The notes under the pieces are model-generated. The model had not been told where the DNA came from. It saw nothing but the letters and a program-made list of their open reading frames with translations, and did no database searches. A stretch of 21,109 nucleotides of DNA, from positions 1 through 21,109 of the forward strand of contig CAZAPQ010000070.1 in NCBI GenBank assembly GCA_964487415.1, given 5' to 3'. Shown here piece by piece: positions 1 to 8,372 of this stretch. The stretch is from DRVV01 sp964487415. GTDB lineage: Archaea > Thermoproteota > Bathyarchaeia > Bathyarchaeales > Bathycorpusculaceae. Position 1 is the stretch's first letter. Each line of letters opens with the position of its first letter. Position numbers and translations under genes: made by a program.

Positions 1-267
1 GGTGGAGGAATAATTCTGGCAGAGAATGGCAAGGTCTTAGTTGAGCTTCCCCTCCCAATAGCGGGGACAATGTCAGATTTGCCCATGAAAAGCTTAGCCA
101 AAAAACTGGAGGACATGAGGCTAAAGCTAAGGGAGCGCGGATGCCCTCTACGTGATCCGCATCTGTCGCTTATTACCCTGACAAGTCCAGCAATTCCATT
201 TATCAGAATCTGCGAGGATGGGCTAATAGACGTAAAAACTGGGAAACCCCTAAGCTTAATGATATAG
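1..267 (+). CDS. ade: Adenine deaminase, C-terminal fragment (5' end outside window)
   Basis: Only the last 88 codons are present; the reading frame is open from base 1. Adenine deaminase converts adenine to hypoxanthine and ammonia in purine salvage, using a metal-dependent amidohydrolase fold in the cytoplasm. The visible part has the family's C-terminal pattern: a strand reading GGIILAENGKVLVELPLPIAG, then MSDLP, a helical stretch, then a region with DPHLSLITLTSPAIP and ending in a GLIDV-type strand. The catalytic metal ligands lie upstream and cannot be checked. The stop is TAG and is followed in frame by two more TAG codons (TAG-ACA-TAG-ACA-TAG). Family assignment rests on recognised C-terminal sequence, so a related amidohydrolase cannot be fully excluded. 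Confidence 0.85.
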   Translation, partial: GGGIILAENGKVLVELPLPIAGTMSDLPMKSLAKKLEDMRLKLRERGCPLRDPHLSLITLTSPAIPFIRICEDGLIDVKTGKPLSLMI

Positions 268-292
268 ACATAGACATAGTTATATTCCTGAA

Positions 293-321
293 TTCAACGC
301 ATGGCAGCGGCATGCGTTGAA
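293..321. repeat. Perfect 11-bp inverted repeat (hairpin) between ade and the next gene
   Basis: The arm TTCAACGCATG (293-303) is exactly complementary to CATGCGTTGAA (311-321) around a 7-nt loop. It lies 25 bases after the adenine deaminase stop and about 30 bases before the TATA-like box of the following gene. No T-run follows, so it does not look like an intrinsic terminator of the usual kind. It could be an RNA hairpin, a 3' end/processing signal or a dimeric repressor site; the sequence does not decide. Confidence 0.7.
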
Positions 322-352
322 GCCCTTGACCATTCACGGCAACAAGCGGCAG

Positions 353-362
353 TTTTTTATAT
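353..362 (+). promoter_or_regulatory. TATA-like box for the dolichol-kinase-like gene
   Basis: TTTTTTATAT lies about 30 bases before the ATG at 387. Normal archaeal spacing puts transcription initiation within a few bases of that ATG, and no Shine-Dalgarno sequence is present, so the mRNA is probably leaderless. Prediction by eye. Confidence 0.5.
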
Positions 363-386
363 TCCATTTTCGAATACATTTAAAAC

Positions 387-1061
387 ATGATAGTGCTAAA
401 GGAAGTAGTGGCAACCGTTATCCTCTTCATATGGGTTATATTTGTGGCATACGTGCTTACCGCACGTTTATACAGTCGCATGAGGGGGAGGGGCGTAAAG
501 GAAAATGTTGCAATTTACTATAACAGAAAGATTATCCACATATTAACGGGCGGAGTTGTCGCAATTCTTATACCGTTCTTCTTCGAAACTCCGTTGCTTC
601 CCTTAGTTATGGCTATGCTTTTGGCACTATTTCTCTACATACCCCACAAAAGAGGAAAACTTCTTTACTGGTTCCAGACAGGAGACAATGCTTACGAGGT
701 TTCATTTTGCATCATGTGGGGAGTAATTATAGCTTTTGGCTGGATCATTTCCGGAGGAAACTTTTGGTTCGGCGTTCTGCCAGTAATATTCATGTCCATA
801 GGAGATGCCATAACAGGAATCGTTAGAAACCTCCTTTACAAGCATAGAACCAAGTCATGGTTGGGAAATCTCGCCATGGCCTCTTTCTCAATTCCAATGG
901 GAGCCGTGTTGGGAGCCGCTGGCATGATAGCTGGAACCATAGCCTCCATAGTAGAGCATTTTGAGTGCAACCCAATAGACGATAACATAACAGTTCCACT
1001 ATCAGCCTTTACTATAATAATGCTAGCCAAGTTCTATGCACCATGGCTTCTGACGCTTTAA
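387..1061 (+). CDS. Dolichol kinase / phytol kinase / DGK1-like CTP-dependent lipid kinase (membrane)
   Basis: A 224-residue polytopic membrane protein of the SEC59/DGK1/VTE5 superfamily, whose members use CTP to phosphorylate polyprenols or diacylglycerol, or act as cytidylyltransferases. Hydrophobic segments lie near residues 8-25, 52-66, 70-85, 108-121, 126-138, 165-187 and 203-215. Typical polar motifs are present: N46-R-K-I-I-H before the second segment, I138-G-D140-A followed by K156-S-W-L-G160, and E190 followed by the D198-D-N-I-T-V-P loop. In archaea such enzymes may make dolichyl phosphate for N-glycosylation or recycle prenyl alcohols for ether lipids; the substrate cannot be told here. 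It runs tail to tail into the next gene with four bases between the stop codons. The ATG fits a leaderless start. Confidence 0.75.
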   Translation: MIVLKEVVATVILFIWVIFVAYVLTARLYSRMRGRGVKENVAIYYNRKIIHILTGGVVAILIPFFFETPLLPLVMAMLLALFLYIPHKRGKLLYWFQTGDNAYEVSFCIMWGVIIAFGWIISGGNFWFGVLPVIFMSIGDAITGIVRNLLYKHRTKSWLGNLAMASFSIPMGAVLGAAGMIAGTIASIVEHFECNPIDDNITVPLSAFTIIMLAKFYAPWLLTL

Positions 1062-1065
1062 GCCT

Positions 1066-1275
1066 TTAACGCTCCTCTGAGAAGGCCCGTCTAACGCCAA
1101 CATAGAAAATCAAGAAGATGAATAGTATCAGCGCTATAACAAAGGATCCGGTAGCTGAAATAAGAAGATTTCTTCTTGCAATCTCGTCAACGGTTTGAAG
1201 GGAAAGAAGCGACAAATAGAAGGCTATGAAGACAAAGATCAGTATAACTGCAGCAGCCACCGACTCAATTTTCAT
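1066..1275 (-). CDS. Small two-TM membrane protein, unknown function
   Basis: Sixty-nine residues with two clear hydrophobic helices (about 7-27 and 42-62), a short polar loop containing DEIARRN between them, and a charged C-terminus (GVRRAFSEER). No recognisable domain. It is likely real because it has its own TATA-like box about 37 bases upstream, its frame fills the space between two better genes, and its composition is that of a membrane protein rather than a random frame. It converges on the dolichol-kinase-like gene, whose stop is four bases away. No Shine-Dalgarno sequence is visible before the ATG. Confidence 0.6.
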   Translation of the reverse strand: MKIESVAAAVILIFVFIAFYLSLLSLQTVDEIARRNLLISATGSFVIALILFIFLIFYVGVRRAFSEER

Positions 1276-1306
1276 TGCTAGTTTTTCCCAAGCCCCTTCT
1301 TAGAAG

Positions 1307-1318
1307 TAATTATAAAAA
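1307..1318 (-). promoter_or_regulatory. TATA-like box for the small membrane protein gene
   Basis: On the minus strand the sequence reads CCTTTTTATAATTA, centred about 37 bases before the ATG at 1275. Initiation about 25 bases downstream would leave a leader of roughly 12 nt. Prediction by eye. Confidence 0.45.
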
Positions 1319-1376
1319 GGTCCATTAAAAATGTTTATGTATTTTGAATCTAAATCTGATAAGAACTTCATATGAC

Positions 1377-1814
1377 CTATTTTGACTTGCTCTTGATCCT
1401 GTCTAAGCTTTTCTCGATTATCCAACTGCTGGACTGAACTTTACCGCCGCCAACCCCGTAAACTATTTTTATACCAAGCCTCTGGCAGGTTTCAACCTCT
1501 CCTCTAGGCATGTTTTCAGGGGTTCTATCCCCGCCTTTAGCGTAAACATTAGGCCGTATGGACTCTAAAATTGGCTCCATTGTCAAATTGCAGTTCTCCG
1601 GGCAAACCAGTACTTCGTCCACGTATCTAATACTCTCCAGCAAAGCTCTTCTATCCTCAAGTGGCATGAAACAATAGCCCTTTTTCTTTACACAGCACTC
1701 ATCCCTATGAACTAAGACTATGAGCTTGTCGCCTAAGGTTTTAGCTTCCTTAAATAGGCTTATATGTCCCCTATGAGGCGGATCAAAGAAGCCGCCTGTA
1801 AGCACTACCCGCAA
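1377..1814 (-). CDS. HIGH-family nucleotidyltransferase (cytidylyl/adenylyltransferase-like)
   Basis: A single-domain nucleotidyltransferase of the glycerol-3-phosphate cytidylyltransferase / RfaE-C / archaeal FAD-synthase superfamily, which transfers CMP or AMP to a phosphorylated substrate. The nucleotide-binding signature is TGGFFDPPHRGH near the N-terminus; AKGGDRTPENMPRGE and KVQSSSWIIEK near the C-terminus resemble the heptose-phosphate adenylyltransferase type (G-D-x6-P-E and the SS-T/S loop). The frame can extend to an ATG at 1844 (155 aa), but a strong Shine-Dalgarno match GGTGGTGA (1829-1822) sits seven bases before a TTG at 1814, and a start there gives the compact N-terminus MRVVLTGG expected for the family. 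An AT-rich box 24 bases before the ATG at 1844 leaves a leaderless start possible. The stop is TAG. Substrate not predictable. Confidence 0.8.
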   Translation of the reverse strand: MRVVLTGGFFDPPHRGHISLFKEAKTLGDKLIVLVHRDECCVKKKGYCFMPLEDRRALLESIRYVDEVLVCPENCNLTMEPILESIRPNVYAKGGDRTPENMPRGEVETCQRLGIKIVYGVGGGKVQSSSWIIEKSLDRIKSKSK

Positions 1815-1922
1815 GGCAACGTCACCACCACGACACATAGGCATGCTTGTTCGTGAAAATGTTATTATTAAATTTTAGCTTTTTGGATAATTCAGGATGA
1901 TGTGTTAAATATAAGGGTTTGA

Positions 1923-1996
1923 TGGACCGGGCGGGATTTGAACCCGCGACCTCCCGAGTGCGAGTCGGGCGTTCATACCAACTGAACTACCGGCCC
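1923..1996 (-). tRNA. tRNA-Ala (anticodon CGC)
   Basis: A 74-nt cloverleaf on the minus strand. The acceptor stem GGGCCGG pairs with CCGGTCC, with a G-U at the third pair, the classic alanine identity element. The D-arm is GTTC/GAAC, the anticodon stem CCCGA/TCGGG, the loop CTCGCAC (anticodon at 1962-1960), the T-arm GCGGG-TTCAAAT-CCCGC, and the discriminator base is A. No intron and no encoded CCA. An AT-rich TATA-like stretch (TTTTAAAATT, about 2019-2030) lies 25-30 bases upstream. Confidence 0.96.
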
Positions 1997-2018
1997 AACA
2001 CTTATGAAACGCCCAATT

Positions 2019-2030
2019 TTAATTTTAAAA
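2019..2030 (-). promoter_or_regulatory. TATA-like box for tRNA-Ala
   Basis: An AT-only stretch whose minus-strand reading is AGTTTTAAAATTAAAATTGG, centred about 28 bases before the tRNA 5' end, the normal archaeal spacing. Confidence 0.5.
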
Positions 2031-2200
2031 CTGGGATATAAGGGATGTTTCTGGATTTTGGGGAACTTGCCCTCTGCCCATGTCTCCAAGCGGCTCTTTG
2101 GAATCCCATATACTCATCATCTCAAATCATAGCTTGGATTTATGAATAAACCTTTTGTTGATCAATTGTGCTGAAAATAGCTATGGCGGGATGTCTATAA

Positions 2201-5200
2201 CTAGCAGATGGCTATGTATATTTTCCTCTCGTCTAATGGATACTCATGCCACTCCACTGCTATCTGTGGAACAGTGATGTGCAAGAGCACGCTTTTAGCC
2301 CTTACAAGCTCCGCCATGTCTCTAAGGTATAGGTTTAGAAGCTTCACAGTTTCCTCATCGAAGCCAGCCACGTGAACGGTTTCCAAAATGTCTGTGGGAT
2401 TGTATCCCAGCTCCTTTCTCAAGGACTGAATCCGCCGAGCCACATCCCGCATTAAACCCTCGCCTAAAAGTCCCTCATCCCTATAAGTATCAAGGAAAAC
2501 CCTCACCTCCCTATCGGAGACTGTAGCCCATCTGCCAGCGGCAACTTCATCCTCAATGTCCTTCGGAACCACTGATGCATACTCCGCTGCCTTGACATTT
2601 GCAAGCTCAAGGAAAACTTCATGTAAGTTTTTAAGCGCCGAACAGACGCCTTCTGGCGCTTGGACGAAAACTCTCCTTAGAGGCCAACGCCTTTTCAGTT
2701 TAGCAGACTGCCTTGCAGAATAAACAAGGGATAGACATAGGAAAAGGTTCTCGAAATCCTCCTCAAGAGCCTTGTCCCGCAGCCTTTCATCCGGCTTAGG
2801 CCAATCCTCAAAGTTCACGGATTCAGGAAGCTTAGGATCAAGTTTTCTGTAGACTTTCTGGTACAAGGCTTCACTTAGAAACGGCGTTATAGGATTAAAT
2901 AGAAGAACCGTGATTTTAAGGACATGCCATAAACAGGCGTAAATAGCCAATCTTCTGTTTAGCGTTTCAGGGTCATCAGACCATAGTTCCTTACGGATCA
3001 TAGGCACATAAAGGCGGCTGATGGTTTCTACGACAAAGTCTTCAAGCATCCATAGGGCGGTGTTGAATTCGCATTTTCCCAACTTTTCAGTATATTCCTC
3101 CACAGTTCTCTGCAATCTTGAGAGAAGCCAAAAATCAGGCTTTTTGAAGTATTTCCATGCCCACTCAAGCTTATGCCTCTCAGGGTCAAACTTGTCATAC
3201 TCGGCGTTTTGTAAAAAGAATCTATGAAGGTGATATAGGGTTGAGAGAATCTGATAGGGACGACGGTTCATTTCATCTATGTCGAAGTTCATGAAGTCTA
3301 TTGGAGAACACTTCCAAAGCATATAAAACCTACAAACATCCGCTGACTCCCTCTTCAAAAGGCTGTTGACCTCTATAACGTTTCCAAGGCTTTTGCTCAT
3401 CTTTCGACCTTTCGCATCCTGTGTTAAGCCCTGAAATAGGAAGGCCTTATATGGCGCTTCAGCCCTTCCAGTTAATATCACATGCTCCAGCAATAGCGAA
3501 TTAGCCCATCCCCTTGTTTGATCAATTCCCTCGGTAAGGAAATCCACGGGCACGTATTTCTGAAACTCTTCATCGGTAAACCTTGCATATGGAGAAGCAC
3601 CACTATTGTGCCAGGTGTCAAGCACGAAAGGTTCTCTATGCATTATGTCCCCGCATTTCTCGCATTTCAGGGTAATACGGTCTATCCACGGCTTATGAAG
3701 CTCAAACCGGCCGGATGGCTTTTCTATTGCTTTATCCAGAAGCTCCTTCTTACTTGCTATGAAAATTTTCGCTCCGCATTTTTCACAGACCCAAATTGGG
3801 AGGGGCGCTCCCCAAATTCTCTCCCTTGAAATGCACCAAGGCTTACCTTCTTTTAGGAAGGATATGAAACGGTTCTTCGGTGCTTCGAAGAAGTATTCAA
3901 CCTTTTCAGCAGCTTCCAAAATCTTGCTATTTATTTTGTCAGTCCTTAGGAAATATTCCCTTCTGGCAATCCAGAGAAGCCTATGATGGGAACGCCAACA
4001 TGTGGGATACTCATGCTTTATGGTTTTAACCCCAACAAGTAAGCCCCTTTTACGAAGTTCTTCTATAACCATATCATCAGCGTCTCTAGCGAATACTCCA
4101 GCAAAGAAGCCAGCCTCGTTCGTGAACTTGGCTTCGTCATCGAAAGGAGTGAATATTGGAACCCCCCTCCTCACAGCCGCAGCGAAATCTTCTTCACCGT
4201 TTCCTGGAGATAGATGTACAACGCCCGTTGCCGTGTTCACGTCCACAAAGTCTTCACAGACAACCCTGTGCACTAAAGGATGCTTATCCAGCTCTGCCTG
4301 TTTAGGAATAAGATCCTTGAATGCATAATCATACTTTAGCCCCTCCAAACTTTTGCCATCAACCACCTCGATTATGGAATAATTTTCTATGCCAAGCTCC
4401 TGCATCACAGGCTCTACACGTTGCCTAACCATTATCCACTTTTCATCGTTCACCTTAACAATCGCGTACTGCGCATCTGGATGAACCGCCAACATTAAAT
4501 CTGTAACAATTGTAAACGGCATTGTAGTCCAAACGAGGAAATAACTATCATTCCTTTCAGCCAGCCGGAACTTGAAGTATAGGGAGGGATCCTCCACTTC
4601 TTTATAAGACCCCTCGTAGCCAACTTCAGCGCTGCTTAAGCTGGTTTGGCAGCCAGGACAATAAGCAACAACATAGTAGCCCTCCTCAAGCAAGCCCTGC
4701 TCCCAAGCACGTTTGAGATACTGCCATTCCCTCTCAATGTAATCGTCCAGGTAGGTCCAGTAGGCTTTGCTATGGTCAATGAAAATTCCAAGGTTTCTAT
4801 CGGCTTCAACCCACTCCTTATGATAGCGCATTATTGTCTTCTTGCATTCCTCCACGAAACGTTCTTCACCCACTTTTTCAATGAGCTCCCGCTTATTCTT
4901 CACTCCCAAAAGCTTCTCAACCTCAAGCTCCACCGGCAAGCCTTGACAGTCCCAACCAGCCCAGAATGGCATAAAATAGCCCTGCATGGTTTTCCATCGA
5001 TAGTGAAGATCTTTTATCACACGGCCCCTTGCGTGGCCCACATGAGGAATGCCATTGAGAGTTGGAGGCCCCTCAACCCAGCCATACAAGCCTACAGCGT
5101 TTTTCTCACGATAATCCATGAGCTTTTCTTTAATGCGGTTTTTATCCCAGAAATCGCGGATTTCCTTCTCAATTTCAAGCGGGCGGTAGTTTGGACTTAA

Positions 5201-5236
5201 ACTTTTTTCAGAGTTGGCGCTGAATTTGACGGTCAC
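2201..5236 (-). CDS. ileS: Isoleucyl-tRNA synthetase
   Basis: A class Ia aminoacyl-tRNA synthetase of 1011 residues that charges tRNA-Ile. The signature HVGH is at 65-68 and KMSKS at about 612-616, flanking the editing insertion, which contains CPGCQTSLSSAEVGYE. Two CxxC pairs (CEKCGAK near 484 and CEKCGD near 524) form a likely zinc site before the second half of the catalytic domain. The motif GWDCQGLPVE has Gln where bacterial enzymes usually have His, as I recall for archaeal forms. The C-terminal anticodon-binding domain is complete and the length matches archaeal IleRS. The start is GTG at 5236, with GGGATG a few bases upstream; no in-frame ATG precedes it. It lies 72 bases after pyrK on the same strand. 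The stop is TAG. Confidence 0.97.
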   Translation of the reverse strand: MTVKFSANSEKSLSPNYRPLEIEKEIRDFWDKNRIKEKLMDYREKNAVGLYGWVEGPPTLNGIPHVGHARGRVIKDLHYRWKTMQGYFMPFWAGWDCQGLPVELEVEKLLGVKNKRELIEKVGEERFVEECKKTIMRYHKEWVEADRNLGIFIDHSKAYWTYLDDYIEREWQYLKRAWEQGLLEEGYYVVAYCPGCQTSLSSAEVGYEGSYKEVEDPSLYFKFRLAERNDSYFLVWTTMPFTIVTDLMLAVHPDAQYAIVKVNDEKWIMVRQRVEPVMQELGIENYSIIEVVDGKSLEGLKYDYAFKDLIPKQAELDKHPLVHRVVCEDFVDVNTATGVVHLSPGNGEEDFAAAVRRGVPIFTPFDDEAKFTNEAGFFAGVFARDADDMVIEELRKRGLLVGVKTIKHEYPTCWRSHHRLLWIARREYFLRTDKINSKILEAAEKVEYFFEAPKNRFISFLKEGKPWCISRERIWGAPLPIWVCEKCGAKIFIASKKELLDKAIEKPSGRFELHKPWIDRITLKCEKCGDIMHREPFVLDTWHNSGASPYARFTDEEFQKYVPVDFLTEGIDQTRGWANSLLLEHVILTGRAEAPYKAFLFQGLTQDAKGRKMSKSLGNVIEVNSLLKRESADVCRFYMLWKCSPIDFMNFDIDEMNRRPYQILSTLYHLHRFFLQNAEYDKFDPERHKLEWAWKYFKKPDFWLLSRLQRTVEEYTEKLGKCEFNTALWMLEDFVVETISRLYVPMIRKELWSDDPETLNRRLAIYACLWHVLKITVLLFNPITPFLSEALYQKVYRKLDPKLPESVNFEDWPKPDERLRDKALEEDFENLFLCLSLVYSARQSAKLKRRWPLRRVFVQAPEGVCSALKNLHEVFLELANVKAAEYASVVPKDIEDEVAAGRWATVSDREVRVFLDTYRDEGLLGEGLMRDVARRIQSLRKELGYNPTDILETVHVAGFDEETVKLLNLYLRDMAELVRAKSVLLHITVPQIAVEWHEYPLDERKIYIAIC

Positions 5237-5308
5237 CTTTCATCCCTAGCACCCGCGGATAAACCAAATAAACCCAGCTCAAATATAACCTTTTTGAGCT
5301 TGACTTTC

Positions 5309-6139
5309 TCATTCAATTGGGATTTTCTTCCCATCGAAGTCCCTTTTCCAAGAGCCGAACTCGCCTTTCACTTCCCTCAATTGCTTAATGCTGAAGACAG
5401 GGCCATCTCTACAAACGCGATACCTTCCTATTATACAACTTCCACAAATGCCGATGGCGCAGCGCATTAAACGCTCCAAACTCGCCTCTAAATCGACACC
5501 ATACTCTTCAGCTAGGCAGAAAACCTTGAACATCATCTGTTCTGGCCCACAAGTGTAAATCATATTAAATTTCTCACTGGACAAGAGCTTCTTTAATGGT
5601 TCCGTAACCAAGCCCTTAACGCCGTAACTTCCATCCTCCGTAACAGCTAAAACGTTTCCCTCACCACAAAGCGCACACAAATCATCAAAGAACAACAATT
5701 CATCCCTAGTCTTAGCACCAACCAAGAAAGTAACTTGGACATCTAACGCAATAAGTTTTCTAGCCAAGAACATTAAAGGCGCGATGCCTGTGCCCCCACC
5801 AACCATAAGCACTCTGCCCTTCCGAATGGAGAAGGAATTTCCGAAAGGCCCTCGCACACCTAGAACCTCGCCAGCACTCATCTTATGAAGAACCTCGGTA
5901 GCCTCGCCCACCCTTTTAATGGCAACAGAAACTTCGCCATCCTTCTCCGCGGATAGAATGCTAAGCGGAATTTCATCTACTCCGGGAATCCAAAGCATCA
6001 AAAACTGTCCGGGCTCGGCCCTCGCGCATAATTTATCCTTAAAAGTAAATATTTTAACGCTGGGCGACGCTTTTTTAATGCTTATTATCCTTGTTGTCCT
6101 CAGCACATTATAGACTATGCGATAAGCCAACAATTTCAC
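5309..6139 (-). CDS. pyrK: Dihydroorotate dehydrogenase electron-transfer subunit
   Basis: The iron-sulfur flavoprotein partner of class 1B dihydroorotate dehydrogenase. It passes electrons from the FMN of PyrD through FAD and a [2Fe-2S] cluster to NAD+. The FAD-binding part shows IPLSIL near residue 57, the NAD-binding part GGGTGIAPL near 115 and TCGPEQM near 197, and the C-terminal cluster has four cysteines (about 227, 232, 235 and 243) in an RCAIGICGSCIIG...C pattern. The frame can be read from a GTG at 6145, but AGGAG (6149-6145) overlaps that codon and lies five bases before the GTG at 6139, so I place the start there (276 aa). The 5' end overlaps pyrD by about 32 bases, implying translational coupling. 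The stop is TGA. Confidence 0.93.
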   Translation of the reverse strand: MKLLAYRIVYNVLRTTRIISIKKASPSVKIFTFKDKLCARAEPGQFLMLWIPGVDEIPLSILSAEKDGEVSVAIKRVGEATEVLHKMSAGEVLGVRGPFGNSFSIRKGRVLMVGGGTGIAPLMFLARKLIALDVQVTFLVGAKTRDELLFFDDLCALCGEGNVLAVTEDGSYGVKGLVTEPLKKLLSSEKFNMIYTCGPEQMMFKVFCLAEEYGVDLEASLERLMRCAIGICGSCIIGRYRVCRDGPVFSIKQLREVKGEFGSWKRDFDGKKIPIE

Positions 6140-7028
6140 GTACACTCCTAAAATTCTTCTTCTTCAGGTATTTTTCAATTCCTCTACATATAGTCTCAAA
6201 CACGCCTAGCCCCTTTAGGGCTATGGCAGTTCCAATCTGAACTGCTGTGGCCCCCGCGAGCATGAACTCCACGGAATCCCGCCAGTTTGTTATACCACCA
6301 CAACCGATTATCGGAACATTAACTTTTTCGTAAATCTCGTAGACACACCTTACAGCAATTGGCTTTATAGCAGGCCCAGATAAACCACCTTTTATATGAC
6401 CTAAAACTGGCCTTGCCGTTTCCAGGTCAATTGCCATGGCCTTAACCGTGTTTATAGCCGTGATGGCATCAGCGCCAGCTTCAACGGCGACCTCTGCAAG
6501 CCCGGCTATATCACTAACATTCGGTGAAAGTTTAACAAAAATTGGCCTATCTATAGAAGCTTTAACCCTTTTAACCACATGAGCCAAGACTTCCGGTTTT
6601 TGTCCAATCTCAACACCTGTCTCTTTAACATGGGGACATGAAACATTAAGTTCAACGGCATCCGCGCCTGCCTCAACGGCTTTTTCAGCCACCTTAACGT
6701 ATTCTTCAGCCGAAAAACCATAAACGCTTACAATTAACGGAACTTGTAAAACAGCCTTCGCCTTCTGGATTTCCTCTACAAAATTATTTATCCCAGGGTT
6801 TGGAAGCCCCATAGCATTTATTAAACCACAGCTTGTTTGAAAAACTGTGGGGTTTGCGTAGCCTTTTCTAGGTTTAAGCCCAACAGACTTCGTTACAACG
6901 GCACCAGCGCCACTTCGCGCTATATTTTCAAGGGATTCGGCGGAATATCCCAAAATCCCGGAAGCCAGCATCAAGGGATTTTTCAGCTTCAAACCAGCTA
7001 AATTCACGCTTAAGAGCTCAATTTTCAA
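6108..7028 (-). CDS. pyrD: Dihydroorotate dehydrogenase, class 1B catalytic subunit
   Basis: Catalyses the fourth step of UMP synthesis, dihydroorotate to orotate, on an FMN TIM barrel. The 306-residue length fits class 1. The active-site segment LNVSCPHVK carries Cys131, the catalytic base of class 1 enzymes (class 2 uses Ser). Substrate and FMN loops are visible: NAMGLPNPG at 71-79, KLSPNV, AINTVKAM, GGLSGPAIKP, and IGCGGITNWRD followed by AGATAVQIGTA. Immediate linkage to pyrK supports the NAD-dependent 1B heterotetramer. The start is TTG, preceded by GGTGGA seven bases upstream; no ATG is available. It is divergent from nop5 across 129 bases, with a possible TATA box (GTTTATCTTA) around 7070-7079. 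Confidence 0.96.
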   Translation of the reverse strand: MKIELLSVNLAGLKLKNPLMLASGILGYSAESLENIARSGAGAVVTKSVGLKPRKGYANPTVFQTSCGLINAMGLPNPGINNFVEEIQKAKAVLQVPLIVSVYGFSAEEYVKVAEKAVEAGADAVELNVSCPHVKETGVEIGQKPEVLAHVVKRVKASIDRPIFVKLSPNVSDIAGLAEVAVEAGADAITAINTVKAMAIDLETARPVLGHIKGGLSGPAIKPIAVRCVYEIYEKVNVPIIGCGGITNWRDSVEFMLAGATAVQIGTAIALKGLGVFETICRGIEKYLKKKNFRSVREIVGLSHSL

Positions 7029-7108
7029 TTATTATTCCACCACAACCAGCTATGTCTATGTTTCTGATAAGATAAACTTAATCTCAAGTGACAAGGTTTT
7101 CAGAATCC

Positions 7109-7118
7109 TTTATTTATT
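7109..7118 (+). promoter_or_regulatory. TATA-like box for the nop5-flpA operon
   Basis: TTTATTTATT lies about 45 bases before the nop5 ATG; a second AT-rich run (CAATTTAATAC) follows at about 7123-7133, so the exact element is uncertain. A clear Shine-Dalgarno sequence, GAGGAG, is at 7146-7151. Confidence 0.4.
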
Positions 7119-7157
7119 CAATCAATTTAATACTATCAAGCATTTGAGGAGTAACTG

Positions 7158-8372
7158 ATGAAAGCCGTTATAATTCCGACATTTTTCGGAGTTATCGCCC
7201 TTAGTGAAGGGAACATGCTTGTAGCCAGATCATTATTCAGTAAAAAACCTGAAGAAGCAGCGAAAGCTCTGACGGAAATCGAGTCAGGTAAAGTCGTTAA
7301 GGAAATATCAGACATAATAGAGCATCTGAAAGAAAAGGGCTACACAGTTTTTGCCTTTAATAACGAACGCTTAGCAGAGGAAGTCAAGGTAAGGTATAAG
7401 GTGAATGTTGAAGTTTTGGGGACATCTGAGACGGAGACTCTGCGCTCTAATATTGAAAAATTCGCTGTAGAAACAGGTTTTGTTAAGGATTACGAGGAAT
7501 TACGCCGCTGGATTCACAAGGTTGCCATAGAAGTAGCCAAGCTTAAAGTTAAGAAGATGGTGGAGAAAAAAGATTTAATAATAGCACAGGCCATTCAGGC
7601 CCTTGATGATATAGATAGAACCTTAAACCTTTTCATGAGCCGTATAAGGGAATGGTACGGCATCCACTTTCCAGAACTGGATAGGATGATAGACAGACAT
7701 GAAACCTATGCTAGGCTTGTTCTGAACTTGGGGAGAAAAGAAAACTTTACAATTGATAACCTTGAGAGAGAAAAATTGCCAAAAACCAAAGCAGAACAAA
7801 TAGCCAACGCTGCCTGGGCATCCATGGGCGCAGACTTAACGGAGACAGACTTAGCGCAAATTCAAGCATTATGTAAGAACGTGTTAGATTTTTATGCTCT
7901 CAGGGAAGACCTGGAGAAGTATATAGACATCGCCATGGAGGAGACGACGCCTAATATAAAAGCCGTTGTAGGCGCACTTTTAGGTGCACGCCTAATCGCC
8001 TTATCAGGAGGACTTACGAATTTAGCCAAAATGCCCGCTAGCACAATACAAGTTTTAGGAGCGGAAAAAGCATTGTTCCGTTCCTTAAAGACTGGAGCAA
8101 GACCGCCAAAACATGGCATAATTTTCCAGCACCCACTTATACATGACGCTAAAAAGTGGCAAAGGGGAAAGATAGCCCGGGCTTTAGCTGGAAAATTGGC
8201 TATAGCAGCTAGAACCGATGCTTTTGGAGGCAGGTATATAGGCGACGAGTTAAAGGCTGATTTAGAAAAAAGGGTTGAGGAAATCCGAGAAAAATACGCT
8301 GAGCAACCAAAGATTTCAAAGAAAAAGCCTAAAAAGGAAAAGAGAAAAAGGGGAAAAGGGCATGCGCATTAA
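7158..8372 (+). CDS. nop5: Nop5/Nop56/Nop58-family C/D sRNP protein
   Basis: Scaffold protein of archaeal box C/D ribonucleoprotein, which guides 2'-O-methylation of rRNA and tRNA. It bridges L7Ae bound to the guide RNA and the methyltransferase fibrillarin. Of 404 residues, the N-terminal domain (about 1-110) contacts fibrillarin, helical segments (about 140-165 and 238-262) form the dimerising coiled coil, and the NOP domain (about 255-385) contains ALSGGLTNLAKMPAS, GAEKALFR at 301-308 and PKHGIIFQHPLI. A Lys/Arg-rich tail ends the protein, as is usual. The ATG has a good Shine-Dalgarno sequence (GAGGAG, six bases away). Its 3' end overlaps flpA by 11 bases, a conserved archaeal operon. Confidence 0.96.
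   Translation: MKAVIIPTFFGVIALSEGNMLVARSLFSKKPEEAAKALTEIESGKVVKEISDIIEHLKEKGYTVFAFNNERLAEEVKVRYKVNVEVLGTSETETLRSNIEKFAVETGFVKDYEELRRWIHKVAIEVAKLKVKKMVEKKDLIIAQAIQALDDIDRTLNLFMSRIREWYGIHFPELDRMIDRHETYARLVLNLGRKENFTIDNLEREKLPKTKAEQIANAAWASMGADLTETDLAQIQALCKNVLDFYALREDLEKYIDIAMEETTPNIKAVVGALLGARLIALSGGLTNLAKMPASTIQVLGAEKALFRSLKTGARPPKHGIIFQHPLIHDAKKWQRGKIARALAGKLAIAARTDAFGGRYIGDELKADLEKRVEEIREKYAEQPKISKKKPKKEKRKRGKGHAH

Noticed and set aside
317..523. 68-codon plus-strand frame overlapping the lipid-kinase-like gene
   Set aside because: It overlaps the hairpin and the start of a convincing membrane protein gene in another frame and shows no domain or ribosome-binding site.
2000..2200. Box C/D guide RNA candidate on the minus strand (ATGATGA near 2121-2134)
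   Set aside because: A C-box-like motif is present, but no D' or D box (CTGA) occurs at the right distance, so there is no supported guide RNA; the 204-base gap otherwise holds only the tRNA promoter.
4646..5200. 184-codon plus-strand frame opposite ileS
   Set aside because: It is antisense to the strongly conserved IleRS catalytic core and its translation shows no domain; it is a shadow of ileS codon usage.
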